A stretch of 64,000 nucleotides of DNA from contig CM063284.1 of NCBI GenBank assembly GCA_032173965.1, forward strand, positions 135,135,625 through 135,199,624. Direction: 5' to 3'. Below, one piece after another: positions 38,086 to 50,987 of the stretch; the first letter of the stretch is position 1, and each line of letters opens with the position of its first letter. The position numbers were made by a program, and so were the translations under genes. The notes beneath the pieces were generated by a model. The model saw only the letters and a program-made list of their open reading frames with translations, was not told the origin of the DNA and searched no databases. Source of the stretch: Sitta carolinensis. Taxonomy: Eukaryota; Chordata; Aves; Passeriformes; Sittidae.

Positions 38086-41000
38086 CAGCAGACAGCCTGT
38101 CCTTAGCTGTGATATGTATCTGGTCAGAATTCACTTGCAACGTTCTCATTGGTCTATATAAGGAAACATTTCATTTTAGATATCCTGATTCAGTAATGGT
38201 TTCTAGGGTCACATGCACCAAACTGACACATTGTATTGCTTCCCAGAGGGATTTTTGTGATGATGTTATGAGATTGCAATCCTATTTCTTGTCTAGCACT
38301 GAATAAATTAGCAGCTTTGGTTCATTAGAACCAGTCTGGTGGTTGAGTGCTACTTTCTCCGTACTCCAGCTCTCAGACATGTTAATACCACACATTAACT
38401 GGAGGTAATTGCTTCACTGCAAATTGCAGTTGATGGAGATCTAACAGCAGGACATGTGCTCTCAGGTATTTTAAAATATAACCATACAAATACCTTTAGT
38501 TGCTCAGATTCACAAAATAGGTCTGAAAAATTTATTTGGAAAAGAGAAATTTTAAAGGGTGACTTAATTTGTGACATTTATACTGGATTTTGGAGTCTAG
38601 TTTTAAGAAGCTAGCTTATCTCATGGGGTAGCATAGACCAGAACTGGACATAGCCCAGAAATTTGGCCAGCCTCCATAAATGTCAGAAATCTTGTAATAT
38701 TTTTAGGGGAAGTTACAAGAAAAGAGATATTGTCTGCTTTTAGCTACATGGCTTCACTCTTTGTCATACACATTAATGCATGTAGAGACACACATACAGA
38801 CATTTTTATTTCAGAAGTTTTTAGTGATAGAAAAAGCACTTCCATTGAATGTACTGTAAATCTTTATGGATAATATTGATTTTAAACTTTTTATAGGTCA
38901 GAATAGGTATGTTGGACTCAGGAAAAACCTTCTGTGTAATATGAATCTTAATATAGATGTGCTAATCAAAAAATATATATGATGCTCAAAATAGCAAAAT
39001 GTCCATGGTTTTTTATTCTTATTTTCTTTTACGACAACAAACAATAATGAAAATATTTGTAATTCATCATGTGAGTTAGATGAAGTCACATCAAAAGATA
39101 GTAAGAGTCCTCCAGGTTATGTTTTAGTAGCCTCAGGTCTCAACATGTGATTTTCTGTATTCTTAATTCTAAAATTAAGTACAAGGTAAAGAAATACTTT
39201 GCACGGTAATTTTACTTGTAGATAAATGCAGATACATGCTTTGTTTAGACTAATAAGTACAAGGTCACAAAAAACCATTCTGTGTCTGGAAGAATGAAGT
39301 AATCTTAAGAAGTGAGGAATTATGTTTTTAGGTTAAAAATACTCCTGCATGTACATGGAAGGAAAATAAGAAAAAAGGTGGTAAGGCTAATGCTGAAATG
39401 CTTATGAGGGATGGAGTACAAGATATTTGGCTAGATCTACCACCACCACTTCTGTGTACCTACACTTATGATAGATTCGATAATGGTAAAATATGCATCT
39501 AGGTATATAAAACTATAGACATATAGACAAACAAAGCGTATTCTATGTCCTTGAATTAGAGGTCCGGAAGAATCAACAAATGTTGAAACACCTTATAACA
39601 GGTACGCACATGTGATGTAGAGATAAAGGGATGTTTTGTATCCTGGCCCTTCCTGTCATGTTGGTGATTATTTGCATGGTCAAAGTCCTGAAAGATTTTC
39701 AGACTAAAAGCTTGAAAAGTTTCCTATTAATGTCTAGAACTACCATCAACTTTGAAGAGAGACAGACATTTAAAAAGTATTTACTTATGTGTGTCATTGC
39801 TTAAGAAATGAACAGAAATGAATGGACAGTTTATCAACTCATTGCAAGAGATCCTGTCTTTGTGTGAGGGCATATATTCCTTCCATAAAGAGAGCAAAAA
39901 AATGATTTCTTGGGGATTATTTTTAGCAATGGGCAAAGGGTGAGTTGAGCAGGTGTTCAAATAGAGCAGTGGTGAGATGAAGAGAATTAACTCCTCATAG
40001 AACACAATGGACACAAGAAAGGGTTTGGGCTATAGAAAGAGAAGTGTATATTGTGCTGTTTGTAGGATTTTATTATTTTCTTTCCTCACTATACTATTTA
40101 TTTACTGTCTGATTATTGCTTGCAGGGCACCTAGCATATTGTGAACAAATAAGACTAAGTGGAATTTTTGGAATAAATTTGTATAAATGTAAAAATGCTC
40201 AAGACTGCAAAACTGGACATTTTGCTTGCCACAGAAAGGTACCTCCATAAAACCTCATAAACCATGAAAAGCAGACAGTCAGCTTTGCTGGCATCCAGAG
40301 CCCTTTTCCCCAGATAAAGACACTTCTTTCCAGTATGTAAATCTTCAGTACAAAACTGGCTTCAGATCTGCTAAATTTCTACCATCAAGTAACATATTGC
40401 TTTTCTTTTTGTAGTGGCTACTGCCAGATTGACAACTAATTTCTTTTCTGCTGCAGATGTGCTGTTCTGGCTAGTTTCTGCAATGATTTTCATTTGTTTT
40501 GGCACCTGCAAGCTCATGACTCTCAATCTGGCCTTTTCTTAGTACATATGTTCTACAACTGAATAATGCATTAGTGTAGATTTAGCTGACAATTACATTT
40601 TTGCTTCCTTTCTAATTTTAAGTACAACATTATCAGTTTGGGATTTTTATTCAAATATTTTAAAGCATGTGACTGCAATTTATAATGTCTTCAGAATGTC
40701 TTCAGGTTATCATCTTCTTCTAGTATGATTTTGTACAGATAAAACACAGATGAATATAGCTGATCATGTGATTAAGCATACAAAATTTATATATTGCCAT
40801 TGTTGCTTTTGTAGCTATTTAATTTTAATCCTGACTCCTAATCTTCACTTTATCTGGCTTTTTACTATTACTATTTGATATTTTCCATGCATAACCACTC
40901 AAGAAAAAAATTTCTTTCAAAAAGAAAGTACTTTCCACAAATGTATGAAAGTAAATACAAGTATTGCTACATTGTTGTAAAAACCAGGAAAATGCAAAAA

Positions 41001-41139
41001 ACACATTTTCATTAGCAAAGAAATATACATGTGCCATCTTCTGCCAATGTCTATTGCCAACTTGTTACAACCTACATAACACACTAAACAAAAATTAGCC
41101 AGCTGAGGAAAAGGAATTAAAAGAGTTGTTTTCTTGCTC
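38086..41139. other. Gene-free unique sequence
   Basis: AT-rich DNA with nothing recognised. A TTCTTTTCTGCTGCAG acceptor-like string near 40445-40460 is followed by stops within a few codons, so it is not supported as an exon. Confidence 0.6.
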
Positions 41140-41480
41140 TCAGTGTTCAGTTGCTGCAGTGGCTGATACAGTTGGTAGTGCTGCTAGCGACAGCTTCTGT
41201 TGAGGAGGAACTGTGAGTGTTGCCATTTGTGCTTTCTCTGAGACTTGCATTCTTACCGTGCAGCGTGCATCTCCACACCTCTGTGAGAGCTCTCCCAGCA
41301 TGGGGCACGCCCTGCTCCTGGGCAGCAGGAGGCTGCTGTGTCTCACCCTGCTCTGCCCTGCAAGCACCACACAAACCAGCTCGTGAGCCAAGCCTGCACA
41401 CTCAATAGTTCATGAAAAGGAGGTACCAGGAGGTGCAATGGGGGACAGTTATACAACTGCAAAGCTCTTTGCCCCCGTCT
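41140..41480. other. GC-richer patch, identity unknown
   Basis: This is clearly richer in G+C than its surroundings, with open frames on both strands: 41217-41408 on +, and 41140-41391 plus 41147-41401 on -. The + frame starts with a hydrophobic run, but nothing matches a family I know. It could be an old mobile element, a decayed exon or a conserved noncoding element. I cannot choose from sequence alone. Confidence 0.35.
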
Positions 41481-44400
41481 CCTTGACACTCCTGTCCTTC
41501 CCATATTCCTCTTGAGTAACAATTACACAATGAAGATCCTTTGCAGGTGGTTTAAAACCACTAAGACTGAGAGAAGTTGTAATTTCTGTACGTTAAAACA
41601 TCATGTTATGTTCCAGAGTCACATTTTGAGTCAGCATTTTTTTGCAAAACTTCCATCACATAAATGAGATTGTGTCCCTCTTTCTAGCACTTCAAGTCAC
41701 TGCCCAACAGATGCTAAAATCTGCAGTGATTTCTATAGTTATGAAACTGGTTGCTACAGCTGGAGAGATTTCTCTTAACACAATGCCTTACACTAAAACA
41801 ATATTGAAGAACAGTTTTCACATGTGAAAGGAAGAGAGTGCTATACATTTCCTCTGGCAAACAAGGCTTAGTCAACATATTATAAAGAGGGCCTCAATAT
41901 GACAAAAAAATCCCCGCATGGCTCTGTCATGGGAATTGTTACTGCCAGTTACAGGTATTTTCTGGGATTTTCTGGGATGCAAGTGTTGATCCTGAAAATA
42001 CATTATGAGGAGTAAAGGTGTCAACAACTTCTAGTGTTTGGTCCTAGATATCACGTGGACTTGTGTTGGCTATTTCTTCACTCCTTCAAGTGCTGATGTT
42101 TGCTTGTATCTACATGCCCAACAGGGCAAGTCACATCCCAAAAAGAAAGGAATCATGACTATGTACTTCATTAATACTCCTGCACTAAATTCAGCTCTCT
42201 CTCATTCTTACCAAAGAGTGCTGAATTCTCCTTGACATGCTTTAGCTGTTCAGAGATGCTAAGCAGCAAGACTCGCAGTATAATCCGAAATACAACAAAA
42301 TGATTCAATGGTTCTTGAGATTGCTCATGCTCTAACTAGCGCAACTTGTGACATTCTAAAGATTTTATGAGGATTTCTTTGTCATTTCTCTCCTTATTTT
42401 TCCGGTTATCTGGAATAATCCTAATGCCTAAAGACTCAATCAGGGTCAAGTCTGTAATGTGTTTTACATTCTGTACAGGCAGAAAATAATTTGTGCTTCT
42501 GACTATTTATACAACGTTAATGCCACTTCCCGAAGACTGAATTCCTGACAAGAAGCACTTTCTTTCTAAAAGTAAATGTAAAATCCTAAGTAAGTGTAAC
42601 ATCCTAGGACTTTTAATGTAAAATATCTAAATTTCAAAATTTTTAAATTGGAAGACTGTATTGTGTATCTTCTTTTAAATGCTGGGAGTCAATTTTATAT
42701 GCTTCACTTTCTTTATATATTTCCCCTTACCTACTTTGTTTCTAAAACAAAGATTTTTAGGGTTATTTATGGTGTTTTTTGAGTATTTCAGATCGTGTAA
42801 GGTCTTATTTTTATTTTCTCAACACAGCAATTTTTAAAGGAAGATTAAAGACCTATTTGTTCAATGTATGTCTTGTCCTCCTTTTCTGCTAGACCAAGGA
42901 GAGGTATTCAAAGAAATGGAAGTAGGAAGGTGGGTGTAACACTTGCTGCAGAGGGATCTATAGGTCTCATGTCCTCTTAGGTATTTGGCCAGGGTGAAGG
43001 ATAAAAGCATCCTAATGTCATCTCAAATTAAAATGGAGATTCGGTGGCTTGAAAGTGTAAAGCATCAGAAAAGGCCATTCTGTCATTGAGGTGTAGTGGA
43101 GTAGGACAGAACCCAACAGAGAACACCACCATCAAAGACTGGCATCGTGATTGGTTAAAAGAAGCAGGACACTTCCTATAGACACAAACTTAAATTTGAA
43201 ATTTCATTTGTTATCCAATGTGAAGTAATGTTGCAGGACCTGATTTTGAAACTTTGAGCATATATCCATGCATGAGAAGGTGCAGACAGACATTGCTGGA
43301 ATCACAGAGGCTGGAGACAGTTCTTTATATGGATCAGGTGAGTTCTAGAATGCTATTTGACAAGCAGCATTGTCCTTTTCAGTGAGATGATCTTCAGGAG
43401 GTCCAACAGACTACATATACCAGTATGTTATTGAAAAATGGCAAACTAAATTACCAGCAAGTTCATTTATTTGCATTTTTTCCAAAACCAAATCAGGTTC
43501 ATTTATTTATTTATAATTTCATTGCATTTTTTTCTTTGATTTTCTTACATACACAGCTATTACTTATTGCCTTTCCTCTTTGAAATAAAGAAGTATTTCC
43601 TTGATCCTTAAGTCTCCATTTATCAATAAAACATAAATATATTCTTGACATTTTAATTTTATTTTTAGTGGGATATAATTTATAGCTTTTTAAATTTATT
43701 CTTCTTGATCTTCTTCATCCTTCATCTGACATGGTTTTACAGCAAATTTCAGTCTCTGTTGTGTATAGCTTTTAATGTGTTTGATTTTTCACATTTGTAA
43801 TCTGTTAATTTTTTTTAACTTCTCAAATGTTTTATAGGCACTACACCAATGCTGATCCTGTATTTGTGTTGGCTTAGAAGTTCTATGTAATTTAAAATCC
43901 CATTGGTAGATCTCTGGGAGGAGACTGCCTTGGGTTTTCACATCCAAGAAATGTAATCCATACTGCCTTTATGCAGGTTTGCTATCTCAATGATGTATGG
44001 CATCTGACAGAACTTCTTTGAGGAGTTGCTGAGAAATTTCTCAGATTTGGATACATGATGTAATTATAGCTTTGATTTGCATGTGTGTCAGCATTTTCTC
44101 TTTTTATTCTGCCTCCAGTAGCTCAGACATTTTACCTGAAGCCTCTGTCCATTGCTTAATTTGGCATCCATCCATAAGCATGCAGGGTCACTTGACTCAG
44201 CCTGGATTTTCCCTAAGTGCAAGTGAGCAAACTACACTGTTCAAAGAAGCTCTCTGAAGCTGTGAATCTTTTATTTTCCCAGAATCCAGAAGTCTTGTAA
44301 AGTCCAGGAGTGTCTAGCTGTTTCTTTTGCTTGATACATTATAGTTGAACATCAAAAAGGAGCTCTTAATCACTGCTAACACTCCTGGCATGTCTTGAGA

Positions 44401-45895
44401 CATTTTCCATTGAGTGGCCTGATATGCAAATGGGACCTTTTCATCCAGCACTTGCAAATGTTGATTTCTTGGGTGTTTAGTTCCATCCAGGACACCACAG
44501 TTCCTCTGCAAGTGCATGCATACAGATGAAATGCCTAAAACCTATTGCCAGTCCAAAACTTTTGATTTTAAAATATTTTTGATATTTTATCTTCAGAAGT
44601 CTATTCGTAAAGCAGATGACCACTACCTCTGAAAACCAGCCATTTAATTTCAGATTTGTATCATTTAGAATATATTAAATACTTAATTCTGCTAGAAAAC
44701 TATATAAATGTGGTGTTGAATAGTTCAGATTTATGTTTTTATATTTATTTACTGCTGTGTTCTTTGTTCACTCTTCTGGGATCTATTATCTTACTTTTCT
44801 TGCAGAATAAGAGTTAAAATTGTTTGGGCCACAAAAAAGTCCTCCATAAGCCCCCAAATCATCAGGTTAGAAAAGGCATTTCTAGTTTGAGTTTTCCTAA
44901 AATAAGAACAACATTCTTTATATCATCTCACCATATTCTTCCTGATATTCCCCACTAACTTAAATAAAAATAGTTCTCTGATTTCTCTATCTGTTAATAA
45001 TTTTCACAGAAATATGTACTTGGTATATAAACCATGAGGAGATTATCTCTTTTCTTAGTTTTGAACCTAATTTAGACAATGTGGCAGCCCAGGGGCAGTT
45101 CTTGGGACTACATCTTTACTAGTGAAAAGAATGTGCCCAAATACTGCCCCTGACCCTGAAACTCCATCATCCACATCACTGAATTGCTGGACTGGTCTCC
45201 AGAACAGTCACAGCCATGACCAACAAGTTCCAGGCATAATTAAGGACTCAGCACAGACCAGGAACTATTCTCAGTGGGTATTTTCAATATGGCCAACCAT
45301 GTTTTGAAGGGAAACAGAATGAAGTGTGGGCAAGGGTTATTCCTTGCCAAGTACCAAGACACACTAGAGGCTATTTCTAATGAAAACCAGGCTTTTTCCC
45401 AAGATGTACTATTATTGCTATTTCAGGATATTAATATTTTGCTAATACTTCTTCCTGTTCTCTGATATCTAATCTATGATCTATGCTATGTCATGATGGT
45501 GCAATTGCCTGCAATTCAACAAATAAAGAGCACATATTCTTACATTTTGAATAGTATAATTGTAAATAATCCATGAATACAAACCAGGATGTAAACATAT
45601 TTGCTTCAGAAACATCTATAAAAATAGGGAGCAGCATCTTTTTCAGAAAAAGGGGCATTTGTGTTGCATGAGGCATGCAATACAGGTTCTCATCAGTAGA
45701 TCAGGACTCAATCTGCATGCTCACCCCATGACTGTAATGGCTCTTGAGAAAGCAGAGAACCCAAGGAAATGGTGTTGTCCTTCATGGTCTATGAAACTGC
45801 TGCTGTTTCTGTTCCATGAACAACAAAAATATGATGTCTGATTACTTGTCTTGATTGTCATTTATCTTAATCTGATACCCAAATAAGGAGAGACT
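41481..45895. other. Gene-free unique sequence
   Basis: AT-rich DNA with two small internal duplications (an ATTTTCTGGG pair near 41957-41978, and AAATGTAAAATCC/AAGTGTAACATCC near 42574-42606). The minus open frame at 44314-44517 (67 codons) is free of low complexity but unrecognised. Confidence 0.6.
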
Positions 45896-45914
45896 AATAA
45901 ATAAATAAATAAAT
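45896..45914 (+). repeat. (AAAT)n tetranucleotide, about 5 units
   Basis: Perfect TAAA/AAAT repeat in unique DNA. Confidence 0.9.
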
Positions 45915-46259
45915 GTTTCATGAAAATTATAGGGAAAATTGAAACATTGCTCATGATGTGACGTGAAGGAATTGCCAGAACAAGGCATTAAGTTTACAGA
46001 AGTGGCTAGGATTCATATGAAAGCTGAAACTTTTCTAAATGTTATTTTCTACTCATTATAACAGTTATTTATGTATTACAATTGTCACTTCTCTCTTACT
46101 CTCATCAGCAGAGCTGCAGCTGACATCCAGTCAAGCACAAGGGTCACCATTTTTGCCTTTAACAATATCAGAATCCTGTGATCAGTAATGAGAGATAACA
46201 TTTACAGCAAAATCCATTTGTGCTGTGATAACCATGTTCTTGTCAACAGTTCTCATTTG
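45915..46259. other. Gene-free unique sequence
   Basis: Nothing recognised on either strand. Confidence 0.6.
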
Positions 46260-46278
46260 AAAAAAAAAAAAAAAAAAA
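46260..46278 (+). repeat. Poly(A) tract A19
   Basis: A homopolymer followed by CCAACAAAAAACCC. No polyadenylation hexamer lies in the preceding 40 bases, so it is not supported as a retrocopy tail. Confidence 0.85.
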
Positions 46279-47416
46279 CCAACAAAAAACCCATATTTGA
46301 CAACAGGTCACATTTCACCTTGTTATAAAGGGAAATCTTCATGATAAAGAGAAACATGGGACATGGAAGATCTCCAGGGATTGTCTTCGAGGTAATGAGG
46401 AAATTGAATTCTGAACAGACATTTAAAAATTACTTATAAATGAGTAAGCTGGGAGGTGAACAGCCATAACTCTTTACTGCTCAGTTCCTCTAAACCTGCA
46501 GAGCTAATACCATAGACCAGTTCCAAAGCTGATTGCTGAATTACTGACCAGGAAAGGAAGAAATAATTAACTAAATATGCTGGAGTATAGATGCTTACAC
46601 TGCCACCATGACATGTGTCAACACACGTGAATGGAAGCCCAAGAGCCAAACACAAAAAGAAAAAAACACAAAGCAAACTAAAAACCCCACCCCAAACAGA
46701 AAATAATAAACAAAAGTCCTGAGAATTTGGAAATGTTAAGTGTGGTTCAGCAGGAGAATCTAAAGACCTGAAATTTTGTAGAAAGGGGAATCAGTGCTGG
46801 AGTTAAGTTTCAAGGTAGGTAGTGAGAAGCTGCTGTACAGACTGATTAAGTATTGAACTGGTCTACTATTCACCAAAAGCAGTTTGAAATTTTTTTGGGA
46901 GACTCACAGCAATGAAAATGTTTACCTCATCTTCAGTATTACAAGTTACCCAGAAGGGGATTCGGTTTAAAAGAGCTGACAAAATATCATGTAAGTGGAT
47001 TAGCAGTTGTTTTACAGAACACAGGATATTTACACAAAACTTTTTAATCCTAGCCATAGTTGCCTGTCCCCTTATCACAGACTAGAGGTTTCATATTTCA
47101 AATCAGAAGAGTTTTAATAATATTAGCAATGTGTCAGTGTTTGTGCTGAACAGTAGAGGATATTGATGTCCTCTACTGTGTTTAATACTAAGGTTTCCTG
47201 CTTCTGGATGTACAAGGCATCTCAGTGAGCACTGTTGCTTTCTGTTGGTGCTGTCTTCTGCTGTCCTTTTTTCCCTTGCAGGATACACTTGAATTTAATA
47301 TAGTCTTTATTTCTTAACTGCACAGCACCACAATTTCTCAGCTGTTCTAGCTTCATGTTGCTACTGGGCATGATGGAGAGATAAAGGAATATCTATTCTC
47401 TCCTATACCCCAGCAA
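46279..47416. other. Gene-free unique sequence
   Basis: Nothing is recognised. A strong acceptor-like string (long pyrimidine run then TTGCAG) ends at about 47281, but no open exon follows in a convincing frame. Confidence 0.55.
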
Positions 47417-47462
47417 TTTTTTTTTTGTTTGTTTTTTGGTTTTTTTTGTTTTTTTTTTGTTT
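47417..47462 (+). repeat. T-rich tract with periodic G (T/TG low complexity)
   Basis: T homopolymers of 3 to 11 bases are separated by single or paired G. It is simple sequence. Confidence 0.85.
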
Positions 47463-50400
47463 CTGTTCCTGTGGCAGCAAATGGAGGAATGCAGACTGTG
47501 GCATTTTCTGGCTGTGCAATGCAAATACATCACAAAAGATTATTATGTCATTTTTCCTCAAGAGCTTTCTTTAGGCATAACTTTGTAATTAGCTCGTATA
47601 TGTACACCTGCAAGTAAAATTAATTTTATGTACTAGTTATTTCTGTTCTATTTCTGTATTTCATAATTTCTAACAGTCATACATGAACAGCAAGAGACCA
47701 GTTTTAGGCAATGACCTGATTACATCCTTAAATATTTTTAATGAAATGAAAAAACACACTTTTTAGTGTGTCCAGCTACATTATGAAGGAATTAGAAAAT
47801 TTTAAATAGTTATTTTATTGAAAAGACACTTAGAAAGAGAAGTCCCTTGGATTTTGACCATTGAAAGCTATATGAGTTAGAAATTTTACATTAACAAAAG
47901 AGCGTATTCAGAACCTAGAGTTGATCACCTAATAAAAAGTTTGTCTGGAACATGACAGGTTGTAGACAACTTTATCTTGTAATAGCAAAATTTCTGAAAT
48001 AATTATCTAGCTTTAACAAAAGTTAGAAAATCAAGCTAGTTATAGAAAATAAAGCGCTGTTCTGCTCTGGTTGTGTACTATTTAGCATTTTCTATCTTTT
48101 GATTTCTTGTTGTTAAATTGTCTGACACTTGTCTGAATTCAACAAAAAAAAAAAAAATTCTTAAACCAAATGAAGACACCAGAATATACATCAGTAGTTT
48201 TATTGCCATCCAAAGAAAAAAAAAAAAAAAGATGTCTTCTCCTAGTTTCCAGAGTGTCTGTTGTGCCTCTTATTTTATCAGAGTCTTTGCTAATACAAAT
48301 AAAGACTCATTTATTTTGATTCCTTCTCTAGTAATTTTGTCAATATAGCCTGTTTGGCACCTTCTTTCTTTCTGTTATGCTGTATTAACCTTGTTCTTTT
48401 GACTTTTATACTTACACAATAATAACCTCGTATTTCAAAATGCTCTGAGATATCCTTGGTCTGTTTGTACTTAACTACAAGATTCTGTAATAATTACTTA
48501 ATTAATAATTACTTAATGCAATAATGGCTCAGCGTGGATTCAAAGTTTCTCCCAAGTTCTTCAGTTGTCTGAACATTTCCCATGTCAGAGTTATTATTTT
48601 TGAATTCTGATTGACATGAGATTCTTTTACATCCTGATAAATAGTAACTTGTATTTGAGTATATATACTTTGTTACTTCTACACTTGACCAACCAAAACA
48701 TCAAGGGCCCCAGTAATTCTGCTGCTTAAAAAGGCTTGGTGCACAAAAGTATGTACAGGGAGGAAGAGTTGCTCTCTTACATGCTGTAGAAGGGATGTAG
48801 GTGTAAACGATAACTGTGAGACTTTTTAAATAGGAAAGAGGTGGTTTGCAAAAGAGCCAAATACAATAAATGTTGAGGCACCAATGTCAAGGTACAAAAT
48901 TTATATAATAGAAAAAGGTATTTGGAAGACATTGTGGTTGAAGACCTTGTGGGAAAGACAGACAGTTTTGTCCTCCAAGCTTCTCAGAGGAAATCCTGAC
49001 AAATATTTCAAACGAAAATTTAACATAGTCTGCAGCTATTCCCCAAAGTCATATATAAGCCTTACTAGGTTAGGTAAAGAATTAAGACTTATCCAACTGT
49101 TGCCAGTTATCATCTTAGGATAATTAATTCAATGTGCGAACCAAGTTCATATCTCATCTTATCAATAGCTGAAGTTAATTCCAAACTGTTTGGCCTTTCA
49201 TGTGTCTCAAGCACACAATCCTTTAGTAGCTTCTACAACAGTCATCCATTAGTGCACAACTGTTTTTTCCTTAATAACAGAGATTACTGAAAAAGATGCT
49301 GTTCAAGAGAAAGTGAATTTTTAAGGCATGTCAGCTTTCAGTTTTTTGGAAAGAAGATCAGAATTGATACAGCAGCTGCAATTTTTGGTAAAGGTGGATC
49401 AAATATTCTCCTGCAAAACATAAGAAAAACTATGTTTACAAAAAATTTAATATTTAATATTAATTTAATATCAAAATATCCTTGAGAGGAAATTAACTTC
49501 AGTTGCTGAAGTTGCTTATTATGGACTGTAATAGAGAAGAACACAATTTAAAAGTGATAAACATTAAAAAAAAGTTGGCTTGCAAATATATGTATTTTTA
49601 TTAGACATATAGAGGCTGTAAAATGTTACCTTTATATATGAGAAGAAACTGACAGTAACAGACATTTTACATGTTTTTTTTTTTTCTTAGCCTCATGATG
49701 TGTGATCTGGTTAATGCTTGCTATTTTTGAAGTAATCTTCATGTATTTTTTGCCATGAATCTGGAACTAGCTGCTAACTATTTTGAGTTCTTTAAAATCA
49801 GAACTGGACTGAAAAACATTTTCTCCTGCTGTATCACATTCACATCCATTTGTTTTTCGGTTTTTATCCAAACTAATTTCAGGACTTTATGTTAGAAAAG
49901 ATGCCTTAGTAATAATTCTTCTATCAGTAAATCTTGTGCTATTTATTTTTCCAGTTTTTGTTTTACTTAATTATTTAATTTTTTTCATAATTCTGCCATT
50001 TGTGTAAAACTCAGTATTCTGTCATCTCTAAGAGTTCAGACCTGCAAATAGCTGTGCACAGCAATAAATATCTATTCTGGTTAGCATGTGATCTGGTTAA
50101 CAGGTGACCACAATATGATGAACTTCAAATATTCCATAAAACAGTGATAACACTCCTACTCACTTCAGAAGAGCTAAAGCCAAGGCAACATGTACATTTT
50201 CTATATGCAACTGTATTTGGTAATGTCATGGGAGCTTGCCTTTGAAAGCTGAAGATGCTCAAAAAGAATGTATTTTGTGGTCAAGGATATGGGTTGCTCC
50301 TATTTAAATCAAATAGATCCTTTATAACTAAACCCTTGTAAGTATAATTTAATTGTAAATAACACATCAGTGACAAGACTGCATTTGAATCTACAGCAAA

Positions 50401-50610
50401 TTTGTAGATGTGAATCTACAGCAGTTTCTCAAAACTAGATGCTTTCATTTCCATATGGGATCTGAGTGATCAGGGCTCTGTCCCAGAATGTTGCAAACAG
50501 CCTCTGTGACAGCACATGGTTCAATCTTTCTGTGGCTCACTTCACAACCTATAAATGTAATCAATAAAGATATTTCCATCTATTTTCTCTGTTGCCTGTT
50601 AACTGAAAGT
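47463..50610. other. Gene-free unique sequence with short homopolymers
   Basis: A14 at 48144-48157, A15 at 48216-48230 and T12 at 49674-49685 break otherwise unique AT-rich DNA. At 50387-50423 the 12-mer GAATCTACAGCA appears twice, 25 bases apart, around a small inverted repeat. No coding or mobile element was recognised. Confidence 0.6.
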
Positions 50611-50611
50611 T

Positions 50612-50623
50612 GGGGGCGGGGCC
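50612..50623 (+). promoter_or_regulatory. Isolated GC box (Sp1/KLF-type)
   Basis: GGGGGCGGGGCC is a full-consensus GC box followed by TGGGGAGG, in strongly AT-rich surroundings. No TATA or downstream open exon accompanies it, so promoter function is unsupported. It is notable only for composition. Confidence 0.45.
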
Positions 50624-50963
50624 TGGGGAGGAAGCTTGTTGATATTTTTCCTTTTTTTTTAATCCATTCCTCATTTTACTTAGGTACATTGTAAAAAATA
50701 ATGTAGCACTGCTGAAGATTAATGCCTCTATATACTGCTTTACTGAATAATGCTAACATCAATGTGAATATTTTGATAGGTTTCCTTTGGCATGCGATTC
50801 TTCCTAAGGTTTACAAGTTAGTTTATTTCTCAGACCAGCTGTGGTTCAAATATCCTCACCCTAAAGGCCCACAGGCTAACAGAAAGATAACTGTGACCAA
50901 AAAGGCAAAAAGGAACAAAAATCTCTTAGCCCATGTTTTTAAGAAATCCCAGGAAAGCTTAAC
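50624..50963. other. Gene-free unique sequence
   Basis: The open frame at 50722-51045 (107 codons) runs into the T24 tract and encodes a phenylalanine run there. It is unlikely to be real. Confidence 0.55.
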
Positions 50964-50987
50964 TTTTTTTTTTTTTTTTTTTTTTTT
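50964..50987 (-). repeat. T24 tract, possible poly(A) tail of a minus-strand retrocopy
   Basis: There are 24 T in a row. Read on the minus strand it is A24, preceded 23 bases upstream by AATAAA (TTTATT near 51011-51016 on +). That is exactly the spacing of a processed mRNA 3' end. This context is absent at the other A/T runs in the window. Confidence 0.75.

Noticed and set aside
38638..38680. ACCAGAACTGGACATAGCCC resembling a CR1 phrase (also GGACTGGACACAG near 55515)
   Set aside because: Only about 15-20 bases resemble CR1 and no adjoining CR1 blocks follow, so chance is likely.
43270..43330. GGAATCACAGAGGCTGGAGAC resembling a minus-strand CR1 3' end
   Set aside because: The similarity stops after about 20 bases and the rest of the 3' UTR is absent.
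47250..47281. Strong polypyrimidine tract and TTGCAG acceptor
   Set aside because: No convincing open, conserved-looking exon follows before stops.
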